Positions 15,792 through 23,753 of a stretch of DNA of 51,609 nucleotides are shown in pieces (the stretch's first letter is position 1; every line of letters starts with the position of its first letter). Under the pieces are notes generated by a model. It saw nothing but the letters and a program-made list of their open reading frames with translations. It was not told the origin of the DNA and did not search any database. Both the position numbers and the translations under genes were made by a program. The stretch is from Streptomyces malaysiense (GTDB taxonomy: Bacteria; Actinomycetota; Actinomycetes; Streptomycetales; Streptomycetaceae). The DNA lies in contig NZ_LBDA02000112.1 of assembly GCF_000980885.2 (NCBI RefSeq), positions 1 to 51,609 of the forward strand, given 5' to 3'.

Positions 15792-16378
15792 CAGCGGTCG
15801 AGATCCGCGGTCGCCTCGGAGAGGGCCTGCGCGAAGACGAGCGCCTCACGCACCGTCTCGGGGCCGTCCCCGGCCTCGCTGACGCGCAGGCTGAGGTCGT
15901 CCGCCGTGGAGTTGCCGGTGTAGCCGTGGTCGGCGTCGCAGTTGGGGTCGCCGCAGGCGGCGGGCTCCAGGTCGATACGGCTGACCGCGCCCCAGCCGAT
16001 GGTCAGCACGACCTCGCGGGGCAGGGTGCCCGGGGTGTACTGCTCGGGGTTGGCGACCACGCGGCTGACCACCACGGACGAGATCCGGCCGAGCTTCACG
16101 GACTCGGTCGAGGTGGTGGCGTACGGGGTCGGGGAGGTGCTGTCGGCGGCCTGCTCGTCGGTGTGGCTGACGATGAAGCGGTTGGCGGTGAGGACCAGGA
16201 CGGTCACATGGCGGCGCACCTCGTTCTGGTCGAACGTGGTCTCCTGGTGGACCAGGTACGACCGGATGGGCTCGCCGCCCACGGCGGCCTCCACCGCCTC
16301 GGCCACGAGGGCCGGGTAGTAGCCGCTGCGCTCGATCGCCGCTCGCAGCCCCTGGGTCGTCGTACTGGTCTTGGCCAT
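15791..16378 (-). CDS. DUF5998 family protein
   Basis: A 195-residue actinobacterial protein of unknown function, matching DUF5998. It contains SYLVHQETTFDQNEVRRHVTV, a mixed beta segment, and a Cys/His patch ACGDPNCDADHGYTG that could bind a metal. MAKTST is the likely start. An ATG three codons earlier is possible. TAGGAT, a good -10 hexamer, ends seven bases before the 16378 ATG, which would suit a leaderless internal promoter, but no good -35 is visible. It overlaps the next gene by one base and follows the 150-residue gene by ten bases, so it also belongs to the five-gene operon. Confidence 0.87.
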   Translation of the reverse strand: MAKTSTTTQGLRAAIERSGYYPALVAEAVEAAVGGEPIRSYLVHQETTFDQNEVRRHVTVLVLTANRFIVSHTDEQAADSTSPTPYATTSTESVKLGRISSVVVSRVVANPEQYTPGTLPREVVLTIGWGAVSRIDLEPAACGDPNCDADHGYTGNSTADDLSLRVSEAGDGPETVREALVFAQALSEATADLDR

Positions 16379-16388
16379 GGCGTCCATC

Positions 16389-16841
16389 CTAGTCCGTGGA
16401 CAGGGGCACTCCGGGCCAACGGGGCGTGCCGCCGGCGGGCGGTCCCGGCGCGTCCGGGGCACCGGAACCGGGCGTCCGCGGGTCCGGTGCCCGCCTGCTC
16501 CTCCGGACCAGCCCGTGCCGGATCTCCACCCGCTCGGCGGCGATCAGACAGGACACGGGTTCGTATCCACCGGCGTCCGCCTCGAACGCGACCACGACGG
16601 GCGTCGTCTCCCCGAGGGTCCGGGCCAGGCGTGCGCTCTCCTCGGCGGTGGGGGCGCGGAAAACGGGGTCCTGGAAGGCGAGCGGGCAGGACACGAGAGC
16701 GGGTGCGACGAAGACCACTTCCAGCGCGTGGTGGTACGTGAGGTCGTGATCGGCGGCCAGGCGCAGTGCCCCGGGGTCCCGGCCGGTCACCTCCCAGTCC
16801 CAACAGCTGCCCTCGGGGAGCCGGTGCCCGGCGATCTCCAC
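16389..16841 (-). CDS. Hypothetical protein (150 aa)
   Basis: Unrecognised. The first 100 residues look like a compact folded domain: LTYHHALEVVFVAPALVSCPLAF and VVVAFEADAGGYEPVSCLIA. The last 40 are Pro/Arg/Gly-rich and probably disordered. The GTG start lies ten bases after the stop of the upstream large gene and has no clear ribosome site, so translation may be coupled. Its stop is ten bases before DUF5998. Tight packing in the operon and normal codon use support a real gene. Confidence 0.7.
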   Translation of the reverse strand: MEIAGHRLPEGSCWDWEVTGRDPGALRLAADHDLTYHHALEVVFVAPALVSCPLAFQDPVFRAPTAEESARLARTLGETTPVVVAFEADAGGYEPVSCLIAAERVEIRHGLVRRSRRAPDPRTPGSGAPDAPGPPAGGTPRWPGVPLSTD

Positions 16842-16851
16842 CGGGCGGCGC

Positions 16852-19731
16852 TCAGTAGGCCGGCATGGTGCGCGGGCCGTGGTCGTCGCGGGCGGGCGGG
16901 GGCGCGAGCCGGACGGTGGCTCCGAGGACGCTCGCGCCGTGCGGGGCCACGACGACGGGTTCCAGGGTGACGGCGACCACCTCGGGATGGTCGTCGACCA
17001 GGCGGGAGACCCGCAGCAGCAGTTCCTCCAGCGCGGGAGTGTCCACGGGGGTGGAGCCGCGCCACCCGAACAGCAGGGGCGCGGTGCGGATCGCGCGCAC
17101 CAGGGAGGTCGCCTCCCGGTCGGTGACCGGGATCAGGCGGTGCGCCGTGTCGTCCAGCAGCTGGGAGGCCGCACCGGCGAGACCGAAGGACAGCACGGCC
17201 CCGGCCGCCGGGTCGATCACGGTCCGTACGACGGTGTCGACGCCCCGGGGCGCCATCGCCTGCACCACCGGCCGCAGCTCCTCCGGCTTGCCGAACAGCT
17301 CGCTCAACTCGGCGTACGCCCGGCGCAGTTGCTCCTCGTCCGCGAGGTCGAGGCGTACGCCGCCCAGGTCGGCGCGGTGCCGCAGGTGCGGGGCGGTCGC
17401 CTTCAGCGCCACCGGGTAACCCAGGGTGCGGGCGGCCTCGACGGCGTCGTCCGGGGTGGGCGCGGGGAGCGCGCGGCGCACCTGGATGCCGTACTTCGCG
17501 AGCAGCTCACAGGTCTGCGCGTCCGGGATCGTGAGTCCCTCCCCGCGCTCCAGCAGCTCCCCGATCAGCCGTGCGGCCCCCTTCTCGTCTATGTCCTCGT
17601 ACTCCGGCACCCTCCCCGGCTCGGCCGCCTCCCGCCGCCACTGCCCGTACCGAACCGCCTCGGCGAGGGCGCGCACGGCACGTTCGGCGGCGGGGTAGGC
17701 GGGAATGAGACCGGGGGTTCCGGGGGCGGGCGCCCCGGCCGCCTCCGCGGTGGGCAGGCGTTCCGCGGGGCGTTGGGACTCCCCCCGCTCGGGCGGGGCC
17801 GGGGACCGCGCGGGGTTCGCCCCGCCCTGCGTGCCGGGCGCCTTGTCGGCGGCCTGCGGTGCTGTGCTGGCCGCCGCGGAGAGCGCCTCCGCCAGCCCGC
17901 CCAGCTCCACGTGCACCACCAGCACCGGCTTGCCCGGCACCGCGGCCGAGGCCGACCGCAGTGCCTTCGCCAGCTCCGCGTCCCCCGGCGAGGCCTCCCC
18001 GATCGCGGGTATCGCCGTCACCACGACGGAGTCGTTCGTGTCGTCGGCCAGCGCGGCGCTCAGCGCCCGGTGGAAGTCCTCCGGGGTCGCCCCGGTCGTC
18101 AGATCGAGCGGCCGTGCCGGCCGCAGCCCCTCCGCGAGGCACCGGTCGTACGTCAGCACGCCCAGCGACTCGGAGTTCCCGAGGATCGCCACCCGGGGTC
18201 CGGCGGGCAGCGGCTGGCGGGCGAGCAGCAGCCCGGCGTCGACCAGCTCCGTGATGGTGTCGACCCGGATCACCCCGGCCTGGCGCAGCAGCGCGGAGAC
18301 GGTCGCGTACGGCAGCCGCGTCGCGCGCACCGCGTGCCCCTGCGGTGCCGTGCCCGTCCCCTGCACCACCACCAGCGGCTTGGCCGCCGCCGTCCGCCGG
18401 GCGAGCCGGGTGAACTTGCGGGGGTTGCCGATGGTCTCCAGGTACATGAGGACGACATCGGTGTCCGGGTCCTCGTACCAGTACTGGAGGACGTCGTTGC
18501 CGGACACGTCCGCGCGGTTGCCCGCGGAGACGAACGTGGAGACGCCGGTGACCCCGGTGACCCCGCCGCCGCGCCGGTGCAGCCGGGACAGCAGCGCGAT
18601 GCCGATGGCGCCGGACTGGGCGAACATGCCGATGCGGCCGGGGCGCGGCATCTCGGGGGCGAGGGAGGCGTTCAGCCGCACGCCCGGGGCGGTGTTGATG
18701 ACGCCGAACGCGTTGGGCCCGATGATCCGCATGCCGTACGCCCGTGCCTGCCGCACCAGCGCCCGCTGCCGCTCCTTGCCCTCGGGACCGCTCTCGGCGT
18801 ACCCGGCGCTGAGCACGACGAGCCCCTGCACGCCGTGTTCCCCGCACTCGGCGACCACCGCGGGCACGTACTCGGCCGGTACGGCGACCACGGCGAGGTC
18901 CACCGGCCCGTCGACGTCCCGCACGCAGCGGTACGCGGCCGCCCCGTCGACCTCCGCCAGGTCCTCGGGGAACGCCTTGTTCACGGCGTACAGCGGGCCC
19001 CCGTAACCGGCGTCGCGGATGTTGGCCAGGACGCTGCGGCCGACACCGCCGGGCGCGCGGCCGACGCCGACGACCGCGACGGAGCCGGGCGCGAGCAGCC
19101 GCTGCACGGAGCGGGCCTCGGCGCGCTGCTCACGCGCGTACTGCACGGCGAGGGCGCGGTCCGTGGGTTCGAGGTCCAGTTCCAGGCGTACGACGCCGTC
19201 CTCGAAGCTGCGCTTCTGGGTGTACCCGGCGTCCGTGAACACCTTGATCATCTTGTTGTTGGCGGGCAGCACCTCGGCGGCGAAGCGGCGGATGCCCCGC
19301 TCCCGGGCGACGGCTGCGATGTGCTCCAGCAGCGCGGAGGCGACCCCCCGGCCCTGGTGGGCGTCCTGCACCAGGAAAGCGACCTCGGCCTCGTCGGCGG
19401 GCCCGGACGCGGGCCGGCCGCCGGCCCCGATGCGGTCGTAGCGCACGGTGGCGATGAACTCGCCGCCCACGGTGGCCGCGAGGCCCACCCGGTCCACGAA
19501 GTCGTGGTGCGTGAAGCGGTGGACGTCCTTGGCGGACAGCCGGGGGTAAGGAGCGAAGAAACGGTAGTACTTGGACTCGTCCGAGACCTGCTCGTAGAAG
19601 TGGACCAGACGGTCGGCGTCGTCGACGGTGATGGGCCGGATGCGGGCGGTCCCCCCGTCCCGCAGCACCACGTCCGCCTCCCAGTGCGCGGGGTACTGGT
19701 ACCGGCTCTGCGGTTCCGCCGAGGTTCGCAT
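16852..19731 (-). CDS. GNAT acetyltransferase fused to acyl-CoA synthetase-like domains (Pat-like)
   Basis: A 959-residue protein. A GNAT domain comes first (about 20-185; HQGRGVASALLEHIAAVARE is the acetyl-CoA loop). An NDP-forming acyl-CoA synthetase alpha-like region follows: a CoA-binding Rossmann domain starting SVAVVGVGRAPGGVGR near residue 215, then ligase-CoA domains. After a Pro/Gly linker near residue 660 comes an ATP-grasp beta-like domain (about 735-945). This resembles Pat-type protein lysine acetyltransferases; the N-terminal GNAT order is the one I recall for S. lividans PatA, which acetylates acyl-CoA synthetases. The usual phospho-His SHTGALAG loop appears to be absent. First gene of the operon ending in tdk. 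Confidence 0.88.
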   Translation of the reverse strand: MRTSAEPQSRYQYPAHWEADVVLRDGGTARIRPITVDDADRLVHFYEQVSDESKYYRFFAPYPRLSAKDVHRFTHHDFVDRVGLAATVGGEFIATVRYDRIGAGGRPASGPADEAEVAFLVQDAHQGRGVASALLEHIAAVARERGIRRFAAEVLPANNKMIKVFTDAGYTQKRSFEDGVVRLELDLEPTDRALAVQYAREQRAEARSVQRLLAPGSVAVVGVGRAPGGVGRSVLANIRDAGYGGPLYAVNKAFPEDLAEVDGAAAYRCVRDVDGPVDLAVVAVPAEYVPAVVAECGEHGVQGLVVLSAGYAESGPEGKERQRALVRQARAYGMRIIGPNAFGVINTAPGVRLNASLAPEMPRPGRIGMFAQSGAIGIALLSRLHRRGGGVTGVTGVSTFVSAGNRADVSGNDVLQYWYEDPDTDVVLMYLETIGNPRKFTRLARRTAAAKPLVVVQGTGTAPQGHAVRATRLPYATVSALLRQAGVIRVDTITELVDAGLLLARQPLPAGPRVAILGNSESLGVLTYDRCLAEGLRPARPLDLTTGATPEDFHRALSAALADDTNDSVVVTAIPAIGEASPGDAELAKALRSASAAVPGKPVLVVHVELGGLAEALSAAASTAPQAADKAPGTQGGANPARSPAPPERGESQRPAERLPTAEAAGAPAPGTPGLIPAYPAAERAVRALAEAVRYGQWRREAAEPGRVPEYEDIDEKGAARLIGELLERGEGLTIPDAQTCELLAKYGIQVRRALPAPTPDDAVEAARTLGYPVALKATAPHLRHRADLGGVRLDLADEEQLRRAYAELSELFGKPEELRPVVQAMAPRGVDTVVRTVIDPAAGAVLSFGLAGAASQLLDDTAHRLIPVTDREATSLVRAIRTAPLLFGWRGSTPVDTPALEELLLRVSRLVDDHPEVVAVTLEPVVVAPHGASVLGATVRLAPPPARDDHGPRTMPAY

Positions 19732-19836
19732 GGGCCCCAGCGTACGGCTCGCGCAGGACAACGGCGCGGGGCACTCTGTGGAGCACGGCCCAGGGGGTGC
19801 GCAGGCCCTCTTCTGGCATGCTCCACGATATGGAAC

Positions 19837-19852
19837 ACTGGTCTAGACAACC
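19837..19852 (+). promoter_or_regulatory. DasR operator (dre) upstream of ptsH
   Basis: ACTGGTCTAGACAACC matches the DasR-responsive element consensus ACTGGTCTAGACCAGT closely, with a perfect TGGTCTAGAC core and a degraded right edge. It lies 25 bases before the ptsH start. DasR, the GlcNAc-responsive GntR regulator, is known to control PTS genes in S. coelicolor. Confidence 0.85.
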
Positions 19853-19876
19853 CTGAACAGTGAAGGGCAGCAACAC

Positions 19877-20158
19877 ATGGCTGAGCGCCGCGTCAACGTC
19901 GGCTGGGCCGAGGGTCTTCACGCCCGCCCCGCCTCCATCTTCGTCCGGGCCGCCACGGCCGCAGGCATTCCGGTGACGATCTGCAAGACCGGCGGCACCC
20001 CGGTCAACGCGGCCTCCATGCTGGGTGTCCTGGGCCTGGGCGCCCAGGGTGGCGAGGAGATCGTGCTCGCCTCCGACGCCGAGGGCGCGGACGCCGCCCT
20101 GGACCGGCTGGCCAAGCTGGTCGCCGAGGGCCTGGAAGAGTTGCCCGAGACGGTCTGA
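19877..20158 (+). CDS. ptsH: Phosphocarrier protein HPr
   Basis: Small cytosolic phosphocarrier of the PEP:sugar phosphotransferase system; it passes phosphate from enzyme I to EIIA/EIIB components. Active-site His15 lies in GLHARPAS. The regulatory serine region is NAASMLGVLGL, with Ser at residue 47 and Ala at 46. Length (93) is slightly longer than enteric HPr (85), as usual in Streptomyces. AAGGGCAGCAACAC precedes the ATG. Monocistronic, with its own terminator, and controlled by the dre site upstream. Confidence 0.96.
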   Translation: MAERRVNVGWAEGLHARPASIFVRAATAAGIPVTICKTGGTPVNAASMLGVLGLGAQGGEEIVLASDAEGADAALDRLAKLVAEGLEELPETV

Positions 20159-20173
20159 GCGAGATTCCGAGAG

Positions 20174-20202
20174 GCCGCGCCATCCCCAGCGGATGGCGCG
20201 GC
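20174..20202 (+). terminator. ptsH: ptsH terminator
   Basis: Perfect 12-bp stem (GCCGCGCCATCC and complement) with a 5-base loop, 16 bases after the ptsH stop and followed by a short T-rich run (TTCCGTGTTTT). Confidence 0.85.
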
Positions 20203-20329
20203 TTCCGTGTTTTCGGGACGTCGCCGAATCAACCGTGACCGATATCGCCGGGGCCCGTCCGCTGGAATTCAGAACACCCGCAAATACATGGCCGCCGAAT
20301 ATCCACCCACTTTGTATACGGCACCCGTG

Positions 20330-21016
20330 TTAATTCCCCGCACCGGACATGTTTACGGCATGTTGCGAAGTCCGGGTACGCGTCGCGGCCCCGGGGACCC
20401 GCAGCCGGTGGGCCGCCGTCGCCCGCTCGGTGTGCAGCGCGGTCACCGTACGGGCGCGCTCGCCGTCACCGCGGGCCACCGCGTCCACGATCGCGCCGTG
20501 CTCCGCCCAGGTGCCGACCACGTCCGGCGGCGTGTCCACCGTGTACATCCAGGCGATCTTGTGACGCAGCTGCACGAGTGTCGAGGTCAGCGAGGGGCTG
20601 CCGCAGGACTGGGCCAGGGTCTCGTGGAACCAGCCGTCCAGGGCGCGCAGATCCTCGCCGCCGCCCCTCCGGGCGCGCTCCTGACCCAGCCGGACCAGGC
20701 CGCGCAGCACCTTCAGGTGGGCCTCGGTACGGCGCCGGGCGGCTCGCGCGGCGCCGAGCGGCTCCAGGAGCAGGCGCATCTCCAGCAGGTCGGCGGCCTC
20801 CTGCTCGGTCGGCTCGGCCACACAGGCGCCCGCGTGCCGGCGGGTCACCACGAAGCCCTCCGCCTCCAGGGTGCGCAGGGCCTCGCGCACGGGGACGCGC
20901 GAGACGCCGTAGCGGCGGGCGAGCACCTCCTCGGTGAGGCGGCCGCCGCGTTCGAGGGCGCCGGCGACGATGTCGTCCCGGATCGCCGTGCACACCGATT
21001 GCGCCGGAATACGCAT
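20330..21016 (-). CDS. GntR-family regulator (FadR/FCD subfamily)
   Basis: Transcription factor of 228 residues. A winged-helix GntR domain spans about 5-72 (LARRYGVSRVPVREALRTLEAEGFV is the recognition region). An all-helical FCD ligand domain spans about 85-210, with metal/ligand residues in DGWFHETLAQSCGSP and the HGAIVDAVARGD segment. MRIPAQ was chosen because GGAGG lies seven bases upstream; the ORF's further ten codons have no such site. Sequence around the gene is AT-richer on both sides, and no operon partner is adjacent. FCD regulators usually sense small organic acids; the ligand here is unknown. Confidence 0.9.
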   Translation of the reverse strand: MRIPAQSVCTAIRDDIVAGALERGGRLTEEVLARRYGVSRVPVREALRTLEAEGFVVTRRHAGACVAEPTEQEAADLLEMRLLLEPLGAARAARRRTEAHLKVLRGLVRLGQERARRGGGEDLRALDGWFHETLAQSCGSPSLTSTLVQLRHKIAWMYTVDTPPDVVGTWAEHGAIVDAVARGDGERARTVTALHTERATAAHRLRVPGAATRTRTSQHAVNMSGAGN

Positions 21017-21169
21017 GACCGACCTCCGCTTTAATACCCGCGACACGACACCGGCGACGGACGCGTGTTTTCCGTGAGCCTATTCCACCGGGCCAGAATT
21101 TCCGACGGCGGGCCTCGATCCATGGATATTTTTTGGACAGGGTCCCGGCGGGCATGGCCGGGGAATGGC

Positions 21170-21200
21170 GAAAGCCCCGGCCGGGTGGGCCGGGGCTTTC
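21170..21200 (-). terminator. Terminator of the M23 peptidase gene
   Basis: Perfect 13-bp stem (GAAAGCCCCGGCC and complement) with a short loop. It is 17 bases beyond the stop of the leftward M23 gene; the A/T ends of the stem give a U-tract in both directions. Confidence 0.85.
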
Positions 21201-21217
21201 GATGCCGCGCGGGTCGG

Positions 21218-21961
21218 TCAGACGTTCACGCCGTGGCCGCGGAGGTAGGCGAGGGGGTCGACGTCGGAGCCGTAGTCGGGGCTGGTGCGCGCCTCGAAGT
21301 GCAGGTGCGGGCCGGTGACGTTGCCGGTCGCGCCGGACAGGCCGATCCGCTCGCCCGCGGTGACCCGCTGGCCCACCGTGACGCCGATGGAGGACAGGTG
21401 GCCGTACTGGGTGTACATGCCGTCGGCCATGCGGAGCACGATCTGGTTGCCGTACGCCCCGCCCCAGCCGGTGGAGACCACGGTGCCGGCGCCGACCGCG
21501 TGCACGGGGGTCCCGGTCATCGCGTGGAAGTCGATCCCGGTGTGCGAGCCGGAGGACCACAGCGAGCTGCTGGCCTTGTAGCCGGTGGACACATAGGAGT
21601 GCGCGATCGGGGCGACGAAGGCGTTCAGCCGCTTGCGCTCGGCCTCGCGGGCGGCGCGGGCCCTGGCCTCGCGGACCTCCTTCGCACGCGCGGCGGCGGC
21701 CTTCTCGGCCGCCTCGTGCTCGGCGATCCGCTGCTGGGCGACGGCCTGGGCGTCGATGTGCGCGGCGAGGTCCTCGGTGGCGGTGAGCACCGGGGTGAGC
21801 CCGGTCTGCTCGGCGGTGTGCTCGGCGGCGACCGCCGGGGACGCGGCGAGGGTGCCGATGACACCGGTGGTCGTCAGGGCCGCGATGCCGGCCGCCTGGG
21901 CGGTGGTGCGCTTGGCCCGGCCGGGCCTCCGGTGCTTCCCGGTGGCGCATATGAACGCCAT
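21218..21961 (-). CDS. Secreted M23 family metallopeptidase
   Basis: Peptidoglycan endopeptidase, LytM/M23 type, exported to the cell wall. A 46-residue signal sequence ends in ASPAVAAE. An Ala/Glu/Arg-rich coiled coil follows at about 62-112, then the catalytic domain at about 125-240. Zinc and catalytic residues are present: His140 and Asp144 in HTGIDF, and His219 and His221 in HLHFE. Length is 247 residues. Translation is preceded by a c-di-AMP riboswitch, the typical arrangement for Streptomyces cell-wall hydrolases. All catalytic residues are intact, so an active enzyme is expected. Confidence 0.93.
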   Translation of the reverse strand: MAFICATGKHRRPGRAKRTTAQAAGIAALTTTGVIGTLAASPAVAAEHTAEQTGLTPVLTATEDLAAHIDAQAVAQQRIAEHEAAEKAAAARAKEVREARARAAREAERKRLNAFVAPIAHSYVSTGYKASSSLWSSGSHTGIDFHAMTGTPVHAVGAGTVVSTGWGGAYGNQIVLRMADGMYTQYGHLSSIGVTVGQRVTAGERIGLSGATGNVTGPHLHFEARTSPDYGSDVDPLAYLRGHGVNV

Positions 21962-21987
21962 GTGCGTGGCTGGTCCTTTCCTTCCCT

Positions 21988-22160
21988 CTCGCCTACCGGG
22001 TTAGCTGACGGGTTCGGAGCAGGAAGGTCTCCTACGGGCCCCGCGCTCGCGCACGGACGCCCGATTCACCCCAGGGAACATGTGGGTCCCCGGCTCCCCC
22101 GGCTCGCGCCTGCGGGGACTCGGCGATGGCTGTCCGGTGCCGCGGCTGCGGCGCACTGCC
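21988..22160 (-). ncRNA. c-di-AMP riboswitch (ydaO/yuaA type)
   Basis: Leader of the M23 gene, read on the minus strand. The conserved blocks of the ydaO class appear in order: CACCGGACAGCC, CGCCGAGTCC, GCGCGAGCCGGGGGAGCCG, GGGGTGAATCG, GGAGACCTTCCTGCTCCGAA, then CCCGTCAGCTAACCCGGTAG just before the gene. The 3' end lies about 27 bases before the start codon. c-di-AMP binding normally turns expression off; here it would tie cell-wall lysis to osmotic/c-di-AMP state. Edges are approximate. Confidence 0.93.
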
Positions 22161-22296
22161 CGACGGACAACCCGGACGACGCTAAGCGGACCGCCTCTCA
22201 ATCCCCAAAAAGAACGCGGCTTTTGTAGCGCATCCCACAGGGCAGACGGGCAACCTCCGCCCAAATTCGGACATCTCCGGAGGAGAGTGGAACAAA

Positions 22297-22334
22297 GTGA
22301 GGCCCTGACGACCCGTAGGCCGTCAGGGCCTCAC
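22297..22334. terminator. Hairpin terminator
   Basis: Perfect 14-bp stem (GTGAGGCCCTGACG and complement) with a 10-base loop, 27 bases past the stop of the leftward M16 operon; it ends transcription before the M23 promoter. Confidence 0.88.
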
Positions 22335-22361
22335 CCGTAAGGGGACCGCCCGCGCGTGCGG

Positions 22362-23753
22362 TTACTCGGCCGCCACCACCGTGACCCCGCCGATGCCCAG
22401 CGCCTCGACCGGCGCCTTGATCTCCGCCGCGTCACCCACCAGAACCGTCACCAGGCGGTCCACCGGGAAGGCGTTGACGGCCGCCGCGGTGGCCTCCACG
22501 GTGCCCGTCGCGGCCAACTGCCGGTAGAGCGTCGCCTGGAAGTCGTCGGGCAGGTGCTGCTCCACCTGGTCGGCGAGCGTGCCCGCGACGGCCGCCGCCG
22601 TCTCGTACTTGAGCGGCGCGACCCCGACCAGGTTCTGCACGGCGACGTCCCGTTCGGCGTCGGTCAGGCCCTCCGCCGCGAGGGTGCGCAGCACCTTCCA
22701 CAGGTCGTCCAGCGCGGGGCCGGTGTTGGGGGTGTCCACGGAGCCGCTGATGGCCAGCATGGAGGCGCCGTCGCCCTCGGGCCCGGAGCGGAGCACCTGC
22801 CCGAACGCGCGCACACCGTAGGTGTAGCCCTTCTCCTCGCGCAGGACGCGGTCCAGGCGGGAGGTGAGAGTGCCGCCGAGGCAGTAGGTGCCGAGCACCT
22901 GGGCGGGCCACACCCGGTCGTGCCGGTCCGCGCCGACCCGGCCGATGAGCAGCTGCGTCTGGACGGCACCGGGCCGGTCCACGATGACGACACGCCCGGT
23001 GTCGTCGGCCGTCACCGCGGGCACGGGGCGGGGCTCGCCCGGGGTGCCGGTCCAGGCGCCCAGGGTCTCGCCGAGCAGCTCGTCCAGGTCGATGCCGGTG
23101 AGGTCGCCGACCACGACCGCGGTGGCGGTGGCGGGGCGCACATGACGGTCGTAGAACGCGCGCACGGCGGCCGCGTCGATCTTCTCGACGGTCTCCTCGG
23201 TGCCCTGACGCGGCCGGGACATGCGCGCGGTCGCCGGGAACAGCTCCTTGGAGAGCTCCTTGGCGGCCCGCCGGGCGGGGCTGGCCAGCTCGTGCGGGAT
23301 CTCGTCCAGGCGGTTGCGCACCAGTCGCTCGACCTCGCTCTCGGCGAAGGCGGGCGCGCGCAGCGCGTCGGCGACCAGGCCGAGGCCCTTGGCCAGGCGC
23401 GAGGCGGGGACCTCCAGGCTGATCCGGACGCCGGGGTGGTCGGCGTGGGCGTCCAGGGTGGCGCCCGCGCGCTCCAGCTCTGCGGCGAACTCCTCGGCCG
23501 AGTGCTTGTCGGTGCCCTCGGAGAAGGCGCGCGCCATGATGGTGGCGACGCCGTCCAGGCCGGCCGGCTCGGCGTCCAGCGGGGCGTCCAGCAGCACCTC
23601 GACGGCGACGACCTGCTGGCCGGGGCGGTGGCAGCGCAGCACGGTCAGACCGTTGTCGAGCGCGGCGCGCTCGGGGGCCGGGAAGGCCCACGGCTTCGCC
23701 TCGCCGGCCTGCGGCTGCGGGTGGAAGTCCATGGTGGCGAGCTGCTCGGTCAC
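22362..23753 (-). CDS. M16 peptidase family protein, non-catalytic partner
   Basis: A 463-residue M16 (pitrilysin/processing-peptidase-like) protein. The two M16 halves are recognisable: LDNGLTVLRCHRP at the N-terminus, and PAGLDGVATIMARAFSEGT where the zinc motif HxxEH should be. That motif is absent, so this is the structural, substrate-binding subunit. The second half shows GGTLTSRLDRVLREEKGYTY, the conserved R/Y pair used for substrate binding. The GTG start overlaps the stop of the catalytic gene (GTGA), so the subunits are made together and probably form a heterodimer. Substrates are unknown. Confidence 0.9.
   Translation of the reverse strand: MTEQLATMDFHPQPQAGEAKPWAFPAPERAALDNGLTVLRCHRPGQQVVAVEVLLDAPLDAEPAGLDGVATIMARAFSEGTDKHSAEEFAAELERAGATLDAHADHPGVRISLEVPASRLAKGLGLVADALRAPAFAESEVERLVRNRLDEIPHELASPARRAAKELSKELFPATARMSRPRQGTEETVEKIDAAAVRAFYDRHVRPATATAVVVGDLTGIDLDELLGETLGAWTGTPGEPRPVPAVTADDTGRVVIVDRPGAVQTQLLIGRVGADRHDRVWPAQVLGTYCLGGTLTSRLDRVLREEKGYTYGVRAFGQVLRSGPEGDGASMLAISGSVDTPNTGPALDDLWKVLRTLAAEGLTDAERDVAVQNLVGVAPLKYETAAAVAGTLADQVEQHLPDDFQATLYRQLAATGTVEATAAAVNAFPVDRLVTVLVGDAAEIKAPVEALGIGGVTVVAAE

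Noticed and set aside
16879..19863. 994-codon plus-strand ORF
   Set aside because: Antisense shadow of the Pat-like gene. The minus strand shows clear GNAT, CoA-binding and ATP-grasp motifs, while this frame is Gly/Arg/His-rich without family features.
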